Source: Roseospira navarrensis
GTDB lineage: Bacteria; Pseudomonadota; Alphaproteobacteria; Rhodospirillales; Rhodospirillaceae
Direction: 5' to 3'
Length of the DNA stretch: 56,615 nt
Assembly: GCF_009601025.1 (NCBI RefSeq)
Contig: NZ_WIVE01000025.1
Location: 1-56,615 of the forward strand
Position numbers and translations under genes: made by a program. The notes under the pieces are model-generated. The model did not search any database and was not told the DNA's origin. It saw nothing but the letters and a program-made list of their open reading frames with translations. Positions 11,288-18,298 of this stretch are shown piece after piece (position 1 is the first letter of the stretch; the number at the start of each line of letters is the position of its first letter).

Positions 11288-11830
11288 TCCACAGGCGTCG
11301 GGCGCGACCGTCACGCGCAGCGCGGCGGCGTCCGGATCGCGGCTGGTCCAGGCGTCGCGGACCCCGGCGACCCGCCCCGCGAGGATCACATCCCTGACCC
11401 CCATGTCCCGCAGGACCCGGGCCAGCCCCGGACCGGCCTCCGGCGCGACGAGTCGCGAGGCGACCGCGCGCGACCGACCGTCCCGTCCGGGCCGCAGACG
11501 GATGATCTGGACGCCGGCCCCGGGCGTGCCCGTCTCGACCAGCACCACGGTCCCGACCCGGTCCATCAGCGCCGCCAGCCGAGGCCGCAGCGCCTCCGTC
11601 GCGGGGTCGCCCGCCACAGGCGCGCCCGGACCGGGACCATGGGGCCCGTCCACCACGACCAGCGCGGTCTCGTCCTGTGCCCCGGACAGCGCCCCGATGT
11701 GCGCCCCGGCCGGGCGGGTCAGACCGGCCAGAGGCACGGCAGCGGCCAGCGCGGCCAGACCGCGCAGCAGGGGGCGGCGGCCAAGCTCCGGACCATCGGA
11801 GCGATGCGGAAGGCGGGACGGGGTCAGCAT
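11243..11830 (-). CDS. Tat-exported isochorismatase-fold protein, probably non-catalytic
   Basis: A 195-residue protein with a twin-arginine signal (GRRPLLRGLAALAAAVPLAG, about 17-36) ending near GAHIG. The rest resembles the nicotinamidase/isochorismatase cysteine hydrolase fold: ALVVVD for the strand carrying the catalytic Asp, VVLVET for the next strand, then MGVRDVILAG and RVTVAPDACG. The place where family members have the nucleophilic Cys (after VxGLATD) reads GRVAGVRDA, so the Cys is missing. I infer a periplasmic pseudoenzyme or ligand-binding relative. The final 12 or so residues are read from a mobile-element end, so the native C terminus may have been longer or different. The Shine-Dalgarno is weak. 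Confidence 0.55.
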   Translation of the reverse strand: MLTPSRLPHRSDGPELGRRPLLRGLAALAAAVPLAGLTRPAGAHIGALSGAQDETALVVVDGPHGPGPGAPVAGDPATEALRPRLAALMDRVGTVVLVETGTPGAGVQIIRLRPGRDGRSRAVASRLVAPEAGPGLARVLRDMGVRDVILAGRVAGVRDAWTSRDPDAAALRVTVAPDACGPATDVNGHRQMPLV

Positions 11831-11959
11831 GGGCGACGCTCTCTTCTATGGGAGGGGGTGACCGGCGGCGGGACGCCCCCCGAAGAAGAGAGCGCCCGGC
11901 CCCGGCCACCCGAGAGTGTCGCGGGTCCCGTGGCGGTTCGTCAAACCCGGGCGGCGGGA

Positions 11960-12382
11960 TCACGCCGCCGGCGTGCGGTATTCATTGAAGCGATCGTGCA
12001 TCAGCCGGTATTCCAGTGGCACGTCGCGGATGGAGATCATGCCGACGACCTGTCCCCCGGACAGCACCGGCAGGTGACGGAACCCCCCCTTGGTCATGAT
12101 CGTCAGGGCATCCGCCAGGCTGCGGTCGATGTCGATGGCCTGCGGGTCCGGCGTCATGATGTCGGCCACGGTGGTCTCGTCGGTGCGGTGGTCGCCGCAG
12201 ATGCACTTCCGGATCACGTCGCGCTCGCTGAACATCCCCACCAGCCGGTCGCCGTCCAGCACGGCCAGCGCCCCCACGTTGCGCGCCGTCAGGATGCGGC
12301 AGGCCTCGCGAACCGTCGTGCTCGGCGTGGTGCTGGCCAGGTCGCGGCCGGTCATCATCTCGCGGATGGACTTGATAATCAT
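11960..12382 (-). CDS. CBS-domain protein
   Basis: A 140-residue protein made of two CBS domains (about 10-60 and 75-130), with the repeated pattern VREACRILTARNVGALAVLD...LVGMFSERDV and LADALTIM...RHLPVL...VVGMISIRDV. Such pairs bind adenine nucleotides and usually serve as energy-sensing or regulatory modules. No effector domain is attached. The ATG at 12382 follows an AGGGGGA Shine-Dalgarno; an upstream in-frame start at 12457 would add 25 residues of doubtful coding character. It lies downstream of nothing on its strand for 1.5 kb, so it is probably monocistronic. Confidence 0.9.
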   Translation of the reverse strand: MIIKSIREMMTGRDLASTTPSTTVREACRILTARNVGALAVLDGDRLVGMFSERDVIRKCICGDHRTDETTVADIMTPDPQAIDIDRSLADALTIMTKGGFRHLPVLSGGQVVGMISIRDVPLEYRLMHDRFNEYRTPAA

Positions 12383-12610
12383 GATGCGTTTCCCCCTGCC
12401 TGTCCGGGTGGCCCCGGTGACTGTCACGAAACTGTAACCCGCGATCATTGATAGCACGCCCTCGGCCCGTCCGGATCCGCAACAAAACCCCAGAAAAAAA
12501 AGATCTCACCGGCCGGGATCGGCATCCGGGGTGCGTCCGTTCCCGCTGGGCCGGGTCCGGATCCCAGGCCCGGCCTGTCTCCACCCCGGACCCATGACGC
12601 GGACGCCCCC

Positions 12611-13846
12611 ATGCAGGATGATCCCGCCCCACAGACCCCGTGGCCCGATTTCTTCGCCGTGGTGCCGGCGCCGGCCGACGAGGCCCGACGGCCGACCGAG
12701 TTCGCGCACACCTTCGCGCCCCACCCCCTGGTCCACCAGGAACGGCCCTATGATCCCTGGTACACGATCTACAACCGCCGCCTGACCGCGATGAGCATGG
12801 CCGGCGCCTCGGCCGACGACACCTATTGGCGGGTGCGCCGGGGAGTCATTCTGCGCCACACGGGGGAACTGCCCCTGGAGGTGCGGGGACCGGACGCCGA
12901 ACGCCTGCTGAACCGCGTCTTCACGCGCGACGTGTCGCGGGTCCGGGTGGGACGGTGCAGCTACCAGCTGGCCTGCCAGGACGACGGCGGCCTTCTGATG
13001 GACGGCGTGCTGGTGCGACTCGCGCCCGACCGCTTCTGGTACGGACAGGCGAACGGCGACCTGACGCTATGGCTGCGGGCCCACGCCCGCGGCTTGGACG
13101 TGGCGGTGTTCGACCCGGACACCTGGGTCAGCCAGGTGCAGGGGCCGGACGCGCTGCGGGTGCTGGAGGCCGCGGTGGGCGGCGCCTATCCCGACCCGTT
13201 CCGCTATTTCGATGTCGCGCGGGTGCGGATCGCCGACCAGGATGTCGTGGTCACGCGGACCGGGTTCACCAACGAACTGGGCTGGGAGATCTATCTTGAG
13301 CCCCACCTTGACGCGCAGGCCATCGGGGACCGGATCCTGGAGGCCGGCCGGCCGTTCGACCTGCGGCCCGTGGCCATCGGCGGCGCCCGCCGGATCGAGG
13401 CCGGGCTGCTCAACGCGGGCTCGGATTTCGACGAGACCGTGACGCCGTTCGCGGCCGGGCTCGGCGGGATGGTGGACCTGGACAAGCCGGACTTCATCGG
13501 CAAGACGGCGTTGCGGGACGCCGACCGACGCGCCCGCACCTGGGGCCTGCGGGTGCCGGACGGCATCGCCCGCCTGGGGCGCGGACTGCGCCGGCGAGGG
13601 ACGGCGGCGGCGATGGGCCGCGTGTGCTCGACGGCGTGGTCCCCGTATCAGCGTTGCGGGGTCGCCATTGTGCGGCTGGATGCGCCGGGTCCCGGGCCGG
13701 GCGACGGCCTGGACGTGGCCTGTACCGACAGCCACGCGCGCCCGGCCGAGCTCTGCGCGCTGCCCATGTACGACCCGGAGCGGCTGATCCCACGGGGCAA
13801 GCGGGTGGAGATCCCGGACCGCCCCGACGGGGACAGCAGGTCATGA
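12611..13846 (+). CDS. GcvT-family protein of the DmdA-like clade
   Basis: A 411-residue aminomethyltransferase-fold protein, expected to bind tetrahydrofolate. Recognisable family segments are YDPWYTIYNRRL, LPLEVRGPDAERLLNRVFTRDVSRVRVG, YQLACQDDGGLLMDGV, WVSQVQGPDA, VVTRTGFTNELGWEIYL, RIEAGLLNAGSDFDETVTPFAAGLG and DFIGKTAL. The overall pattern, including PWYTIYNRRL and the DETVTPF segment, is closer to DmdA (DMSP demethylase) and related methyltransferases than to glycine-cleavage GcvT. No gcvH or gcvP is nearby, which also argues against a glycine-cleavage role. The C-terminal third is Arg-rich and less conserved. The substrate cannot be stated. Its 3' end faces tRNA-Ala across 27 bp. Confidence 0.8.
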   Translation: MQDDPAPQTPWPDFFAVVPAPADEARRPTEFAHTFAPHPLVHQERPYDPWYTIYNRRLTAMSMAGASADDTYWRVRRGVILRHTGELPLEVRGPDAERLLNRVFTRDVSRVRVGRCSYQLACQDDGGLLMDGVLVRLAPDRFWYGQANGDLTLWLRAHARGLDVAVFDPDTWVSQVQGPDALRVLEAAVGGAYPDPFRYFDVARVRIADQDVVVTRTGFTNELGWEIYLEPHLDAQAIGDRILEAGRPFDLRPVAIGGARRIEAGLLNAGSDFDETVTPFAAGLGGMVDLDKPDFIGKTALRDADRRARTWGLRVPDGIARLGRGLRRRGTAAAMGRVCSTAWSPYQRCGVAIVRLDAPGPGPGDGLDVACTDSHARPAELCALPMYDPERLIPRGKRVEIPDRPDGDSRS

Positions 13847-13873
13847 GACACTGGATCGGCGAGGGGCGGGGAA

Positions 13874-13949
13874 TGGTGGAGCCGAGGGGAATCGAACCCC
13901 TGACCTCAGCAGTGCGATTGCTGCGCTCTCCCAACTGAGCTACGGCCCC
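13874..13949 (-). tRNA. tRNA-Ala (anticodon CGC)
   Basis: A 76-nt cloverleaf on the minus strand. The acceptor stem GGGGCCG pairs with CGGCTCC with one G-T pair; the D stem is GCTC/GAGC; the anticodon stem CAGCA/TGCTG encloses the loop ATCGCAC, giving anticodon CGC; the T arm is CAGGG-GTTCGAT-CCCCT. CCA is encoded. It would read GCG alanine codons, which suits a GC-rich genome. It is convergent with the DmdA-like gene. Confidence 0.95.
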
Positions 13950-14092
13950 GCCGGTTCCCGGGGGCGGGGGCGCGGATACGGCCCGCCGCCGAGGGAGACG
14001 GGAAAATGCGGCGGAGCCGTCGGAAAGTCAAGACCAGAGTCGCCGCCCCGTCCGGGCCACGTCTCGGGGCCGGGGCGCGCGCCAGACCCGCG

Positions 14093-14189
14093 CAGGGCAA
14101 CGGGTTCAGGTTAACATGACGGCCTGTTCCGAGCTGTCGGAGCGGGCCTCTCGAGATCCCTCGTCTCGCTTCGCTCACTCGGGATGACG
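14093..14189 (+). repeat. Dispersed repeat type R1, copy 2
   Basis: This 97-bp unit matches 56422-56518 with few differences: CAGGGCAACGGGTTCAGGTT, AACATG, CTGTCGGAGCGGG, then the core TCTCGAGATCCCTCGTCTCG to CACTCGGGATGAC. It is directly followed by the MITE-like element. Confidence 0.85.
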
Positions 14190-14192
14190 CAC

Positions 14193-14358
14193 TAATACCA
14201 ACGGCATCTGATGATGACCGTTGAAGTCCGTGGCCGGCCCTCTCCCCCACCCGGACACCCACGAGAGTATCCCCAAGGAAAAGGATGGGGGTGGCCGGGT
14301 GGGGGAGCGGGCCGGTGCCGCTCGGCGGGTGAGTCACACTCACCCGCCGCTGGTATAA
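14193..14358 (+). mobile_element. MITE-like element, 166 bp, non-autonomous
   Basis: The ends are imperfect inverted repeats: TAATACCAACGGC (14193-14205) and, reversed, TTATACCAGCGGC. Inside, about 31 bases at 14230-14260 pair imperfectly with 14289-14318, and a perfect 11-bp hairpin GGCGGGTGAGT/ACTCACCCGCC lies at 14324-14348. There is no coding capacity. It sits between an R1 and an R2 repeat that are almost adjacent at 241-445, so that locus looks like an unoccupied version of the same site. Target duplication is unclear. A partial copy lies at 11243-11287. Confidence 0.65.
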
Positions 14359-14362
14359 AACT

Positions 14363-14460
14363 ATAGGATGTCATCCTGAAGCCGCGAAGCGGCTGAAGGA
14401 CCTTGAGCGCTGGTCTCCGACTCCCTGCAAAAGCCTGGAAGAGCGATTCCGTTAACCTGA
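14363..14460 (-). repeat. Dispersed repeat type R2, copy 2
   Basis: The reverse complement aligns with 241-338 over its full 98 bp, from TCAGGTTAACGG to the core AGCCGCTTCGCGGCTTCAGG and ATGACATCCTAT. It ends 31 bp before the lexA promoter. Together with 14093-14358 it fills most of the 736-bp gap 13950-14685, which holds no gene. Confidence 0.8.
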
Positions 14461-14491
14461 GCCCGCCGCCCTGACACCCGTGCTCCGGGGG

Positions 14492-14520
14492 TTGACCGGG
14501 CAGCGGAACCAAAGTAGAAC
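14492..14520 (+). promoter_or_regulatory. lexA promoter with overlapping SOS box
   Basis: A -35 TTGACC (14492-14497), a 17-bp spacer and a -10 TAGAAC (14515-14520) form a good sigma-70 promoter. GAAC-N7-GAAC at 14506-14520 is the minus-strand form of the alphaproteobacterial LexA box GTTC-N7-GTTC; it covers the right side of the spacer and the -10. LexA bound here should block its own transcription, giving SOS autoregulation. Confidence 0.85.
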
Positions 14521-14685
14521 AAAACCGAGTGTACCGCCTTTGTTCGTCCTTGACTCCGGCGCCGCGCCGGGCCAGACACCCCGCCCCCTGTCCCCTGCCC
14601 CCGCGTGGCCGGGCGGTCCGGTTCCTGCCCGGCCCCGGATCGCAACCGGGAGCCTCCCCTCCGCCGCCAGAAGGACCGCCGTCCG

Positions 14686-15441
14686 ATGTTGACCCGCAAG
14701 CAGCATGAACTCCTTGTGTTCCTGGATGAGCGGCTGAGCGCCACTGGCGTCGCCCCCAGTTTCGAGGAGATGAAGGAGGCCCTGGGGCTCAAATCCAAGT
14801 CCGGCATCCACCGCCTGATTTCGGCGCTGGAGGAACGCGGCTTCATCCGCCGGCTGCCGCACCGCGCCCGCGCGCTGGAAATCCTGCGCCGGCCCGGCGA
14901 GGGGGCGGCGGCCACCCCGGACCCGGCCGGGGCGGACCGGAACGGACGGCCGGAGCCCGGCGCGGACGGCGGCGCGGGCGGCAGTTTCACGCCCCGCGTC
15001 ATCCAGGGGGATTTCAGCGCCGGCCATCTGCACGGGGCCAGCGTGTCGGAAACCGTGGAGGCGGTGCAGGTGCCGCTGCTGGGCAAGATCGCCGCCGGCA
15101 CCCCGATCGCGGCGCTGTCGGACGCCACGACCCGGGTCGAGGTTCCCGCCGGCCTGCTCGGGACCGGCGATCACTACGCCCTGACCATCGAAGGCGATTC
15201 GATGATCGAGGCCGGCATCCTGGACGGCGACACCGTGCTGATCCGGTCCTGCGACAGCGCGGACTCGGGCACCATCGTGGTCGCCCTGGTGGACAACGAA
15301 GAGGCCACCCTCAAGCGCCTGCGCCGCAAGGGCCAGTCCATCGCGCTGGAACCGGCCAACGCGCGCTATCGCACCCAGGTGCTGCCGGCCGACCGGGTGC
15401 GGGTGCAGGGCCGTCTGGTGGGGCTGCTGCGGCAGTACTGA
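14686..15441 (+). CDS. lexA: LexA repressor
   Basis: SOS-response repressor, 251 residues. An N-terminal winged helix (about 1-70; [36 protein letters not shown]) binds the SOS box. A Gly/Pro/Ala-rich linker (about 70-98) is longer than in E. coli (202 residues in total), as is common in alphaproteobacteria. The autocleavage site is Ala137-Gly138 in KIAAGTP; the catalytic dyad is Ser172 in EGDSMIEAG and Lys210 in [13 protein letters not shown] at 14671 supports the ATG at 14686. The promoter carries an overlapping SOS box. Its upstream DNA is crowded with repeats, so the promoter sits right beside an R2 unit. Confidence 0.97.
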   Translation: MLTRKQHELLVFLDERLSATGVAPSFEEMKEALGLKSKSGIHRLISALEERGFIRRLPHRARALEILRRPGEGAAATPDPAGADRNGRPEPGADGGAGGSFTPRVIQGDFSAGHLHGASVSETVEAVQVPLLGKIAAGTPIAALSDATTRVEVPAGLLGTGDHYALTIEGDSMIEAGILDGDTVLIRSCDSADSGTIVVALVDNEEATLKRLRRKGQSIALEPANARYRTQVLPADRVRVQGRLVGLLRQY

Positions 15442-15804
15442 GGCGCACCCGGGACACGCCCGCGTGCGGGCCTCCCGCCGTGCGACTCGGGGGCGGCGAC
15501 GGCCACCACGAGGGCGCGTCCAGGCCGACGCCGAACCGCCTGAGATACGGCCGGCACCCCGGCCCTCCCGGATTGGGCGCGCACCCTGCCCGCTTCCCCG
15601 ACACCCCGTCGGGGCCGCCCAATCGCCTTTCTGGAAAGATGGCACCCTGATCGCCGGTCGGTGGCCTCCGCGGGCGAATTCGGACCGCGCATGCGCGCAT
15701 GACTGATGACAGTTGCAAGACCGTCCCCCTATTCTGGGGATGGACGCATTCGACCGGCCCTGGAGAACGGCCAGGGTTACACCTTTGGAGGGCAGGACGT
15801 CATC
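15442..15804. other. Intergenic region lexA-hemerythrin
   Basis: This 363-bp stretch has no convincing gene, repeat or terminator. Open frames across it lack family similarity and ribosome binding sites. It should carry the hemerythrin promoter, which I could not place. Confidence 0.5.
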
Positions 15805-16206
15805 ATGGCTGGACTGGAGTGGTCGGACGACTTGAGTGTTGGCTATGGCCCCATCGACGAGGAACACAAGAAGCTGATCGACCTCGTCAACGACCTGGAT
15901 GCCGCGGTCAGCAGCGGCCAGGACGCAGACGTTGTGGGCGGATTCCTGGAAGAACTCATCAATTACACCGTGTATCACTTCCGCAACGAAGAACGCATCA
16001 TGGAGGCGCACGGCTATCCCGATGCGCTGGCGCACAAGGTGCAGCACACGGAACTGACCGAAGCCGCCGAGGACCTGCAGACCCGGTTCCTGGACGGCGA
16101 CCACGATCTGGCGGACACGCTGATTCCGTTCCTGACGGACTGGCTGACCGGCCACATCATGGTCACGGACCGCGCCCTCGGCCGGTACGTGGCCGGCAAG
16201 GCGTAG
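15805..16206 (+). CDS. Bacteriohemerythrin
   Basis: A 133-residue single-domain, non-heme di-iron O2-binding protein. The iron ligands are all present: His21 in DEEHKKL, His58 and Glu62 in YHFRNEER, His77 and His81 in HKVQHTEL, and His117 and Asp122 in HIMVTD. There is no signal peptide, so it is cytoplasmic. Members of this family deliver or sense oxygen, or take part in motility and redox responses; which applies here is not shown. GGAGGG (15787-15792) lies 12 bp before the ATG, a somewhat long spacing. It is convergent with the SOUL gene across a GC hairpin. Confidence 0.93.
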   Translation: MAGLEWSDDLSVGYGPIDEEHKKLIDLVNDLDAAVSSGQDADVVGGFLEELINYTVYHFRNEERIMEAHGYPDALAHKVQHTELTEAAEDLQTRFLDGDHDLADTLIPFLTDWLTGHIMVTDRALGRYVAGKA

Positions 16207-16217
16207 CGCACCCGGCG

Positions 16218-16240
16218 GCGGGCGGCGCCTCGCCGCCCGC
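16218..16240. terminator. GC hairpin between convergent genes
   Basis: Perfect 10-bp arms GCGGGCGGCG (16218-16227) and CGCCGCCCGC (16231-16240) with a CCT loop. It lies between the convergent hemerythrin and SOUL stops and could act in both directions. There is no T-tract, so it may be a pause or stability hairpin rather than a full terminator. Confidence 0.5.
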
Positions 16241-16248
16241 GCGCCCGG

Positions 16249-16890
16249 TCAGTCCGCCGCCCGGGCCACCGGCACCGCGACCTCGTTGCGCCGCAGAAAC
16301 GGCAGCGTCGAGGGCGGGTCATAGAACCACGCCACGGGGTCACCCGCGGCCCGCCACACCGAGCCGCCGAGCGCCTTGCGCAGGATGGCCGCCTGCCGGG
16401 CCACCATGATCCCCCCGCGCAGCCCCGTGAACCGCCGCACGGCCATCAGGGTTTCGGGGATCTCGACCACGCGCACGCGCCCGTCGCGCGGTTGCGGCGC
16501 GGTCTCGGACGTGAAACCGGCCGGCAGGAAGAACCGCATGGCGTACCCCGTCCCGTCGTTGGCCGACTGGACCGGCACGGTCATGGGGATGCGGGCCCCG
16601 TCGCGCCCACGACCGCCGGCCCCACCACCGGCGCCGCCATCACGGCTTTCCACCGGCGCGGTCATCGCGACGCGGGTGTCCGTGCTGTTGTTGCCGGCGA
16701 TGTAATCGAACAGCACGCGAAAGGCGCGCCCGCGCGTCAGCGGATCGTCGCCGCCGGGCAGCCGCGCTTCGGCGGCGAGCCGCGGGGCGTAGCGCCGAAT
16801 CTCGGTGGCCTCGTCCAGGGTCTCCTCGACCGTGTAGGGCGGCTCCTCGATGCGTCTTCGGCGACGTTTGAACAGGGAACACAGGGCCAT
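16249..16890 (-). CDS. SOUL family heme-binding protein
   Basis: A 213-residue protein of the SOUL/HBP family. Diagnostic segments are EIRRYAPRLAAEA, AFRVLFDYIAGNN, VAMTAPVES, RIPMTVPVQS, YAMRFFLP and the C-terminal WFYDPPSTLPFLRRNEVAVPV. The start at 16890 is supported by GAGGA seven bases upstream. The N terminus MALCSLFKRRRRR is basic without a clear signal peptide. In the middle it has a Gly-rich insertion (about 105-120). The family binds heme or porphyrin loosely; a physiological role in bacteria is unsettled. There is a 179-bp gap to the divergent glycosyltransferase start. Confidence 0.9.
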   Translation of the reverse strand: MALCSLFKRRRRRIEEPPYTVEETLDEATEIRRYAPRLAAEARLPGGDDPLTRGRAFRVLFDYIAGNNSTDTRVAMTAPVESRDGGAGGGAGGRGRDGARIPMTVPVQSANDGTGYAMRFFLPAGFTSETAPQPRDGRVRVVEIPETLMAVRRFTGLRGGIMVARQAAILRKALGGSVWRAAGDPVAWFYDPPSTLPFLRRNEVAVPVARAAD

Positions 16891-17069
16891 CGTCGTCCTC
16901 GCGAAAAAGGGGGGAGCGAAACAGGGGAAGCATGAGGGGCGGGCGCGGCGCGCCATCCTGTCTCTGTACGGCGCGGGGCCGGTGCTGGATCCCGGCAGAC
17001 GCCCGGGCTATACAGGCGTGGCCCCGACCGGGGCCCCCGTTCCCTACACCTTGGGTCGCCGCCGCCGCC

Positions 17070-18110
17070 ATGCCAGACCGTTCCGCCGCCGTCGCGCCCC
17101 CTGCGATCTCCATTGTTGTGCCCATGTACAACGAGGCCGACTGCGTGCCCGAGTTCCACCGGCGCACCGCGGCGGCCCTGGACGGCATGGGCGAGACCTG
17201 GGAGATCGTGGCCGTCAGCGACGGGTCCACCGACGGCACCAACGCCCTGCTGGCGGACCTTGCGGCGCGCGAGCCGCGCCTGCGCCCTCATTTCCTGACC
17301 CGCAACACCGGCCAGTGGGCGGCGCTGTCCGCCGGCTTCCGCGTGGCGCGCGGCGAGATCGTCGTGGTCATGGACGCCGACCTGCAGAACCGGCCGGAGG
17401 ATATCCCCCTGTTGGTCACCGAGACCCGCAAGGGGTTCGATCTGGTTTCGGGCCGGCGCACCGGCCGACCGGAAAGCGCGGTCTGGCGCCTGCTGCCCAG
17501 CCGCGCCGCCAACGCCATGCTGCGGGCGACCACCGGGTGCCCCGCGCGCGACATGGGCGGCTTCAAGTGTCTGCGCGGCGACGTGGCGCGCAAGCTGCGC
17601 CTGCGGGCCGGGCAGCACCGCCTGCTGCCGGCGCTCGTGCACCTGATGGGCGGCTCCATCGGCGAGGTGGATGTGCTGGCCGACGCGCGCTTCGCCGGGA
17701 CCAGCAAGTACGGCCTGGGCCGCGCCGTGGACGTGCTGTTCGACATTCTGATGCTCTGGTTCCAGGCCAGCTTCAAGGCCCGGCCGATCTACCTGTTCGG
17801 CCGCGTCAGCCTGGTCACGATCCTGATCGCTCTGTTGGCTTTCGTCTGGATCGGCGTCGAGCGGGTGGTCTTCGGCACGCCGATGACCCAGCGGCCGTTG
17901 TTCTTCGTCTCCATGGGCGCGGGTCTGGCGGCGCTGATGCTGGTCGGCTTCGGCTTCGTGCTGGAACTGCTGTCCGACACCCACGCCCGCATCGCCGGCC
18001 AGGACCCCTATCTGGTCCGCACCACGCCGCCCGGCACCGAGGCCCGGCGAGAGGACACCGACGCCGACGCCGCCGACGCCGCCCCGCCGGAGTCGCCGGA
18101 GCGGGCATGA
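17070..18110 (+). CDS. GT2 family glycosyltransferase, GtrB/ArnC-like
   Basis: A 346-residue membrane-attached glycosyltransferase. The GT-A fold is shown by ISIVVPMYNEAD (start of the nucleotide-binding domain), VSDGSTDGT and the metal-binding VVMDADLQNRPED near residue 102, followed by VSGRRTGR and RDMGGFKCL. Two transmembrane helices follow (about 250-272 and 282-305) with a charged C-terminal tail rich in Asp, Glu and Ala. Such enzymes move a sugar from a nucleotide donor to undecaprenyl or dolichyl phosphate. The ATG at 17070 is where similarity starts; upstream in-frame codons are Arg/Pro-rich. No other polysaccharide genes adjoin it. Confidence 0.88.
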   Translation: MPDRSAAVAPPAISIVVPMYNEADCVPEFHRRTAAALDGMGETWEIVAVSDGSTDGTNALLADLAAREPRLRPHFLTRNTGQWAALSAGFRVARGEIVVVMDADLQNRPEDIPLLVTETRKGFDLVSGRRTGRPESAVWRLLPSRAANAMLRATTGCPARDMGGFKCLRGDVARKLRLRAGQHRLLPALVHLMGGSIGEVDVLADARFAGTSKYGLGRAVDVLFDILMLWFQASFKARPIYLFGRVSLVTILIALLAFVWIGVERVVFGTPMTQRPLFFVSMGAGLAALMLVGFGFVLELLSDTHARIAGQDPYLVRTTPPGTEARREDTDADAADAAPPESPERA

Positions 18111-18298
18111 CCCCGCATCCGGGGCCAGGGTCCGACCGCCGGACTCCGGTTTTCTGCCCACCGTCGCGCCACCCCCCTTCCCACGCACGCCCCGGCTGTT
18201 CCACAATGCCGCAGCCGGGCCGCCTGCCGATCCCTCGGAGATCGATCGAGGCCGCCCCCCCGTCACCCAAGTCGTGACCCACGAAGGAGTGAACAGGC

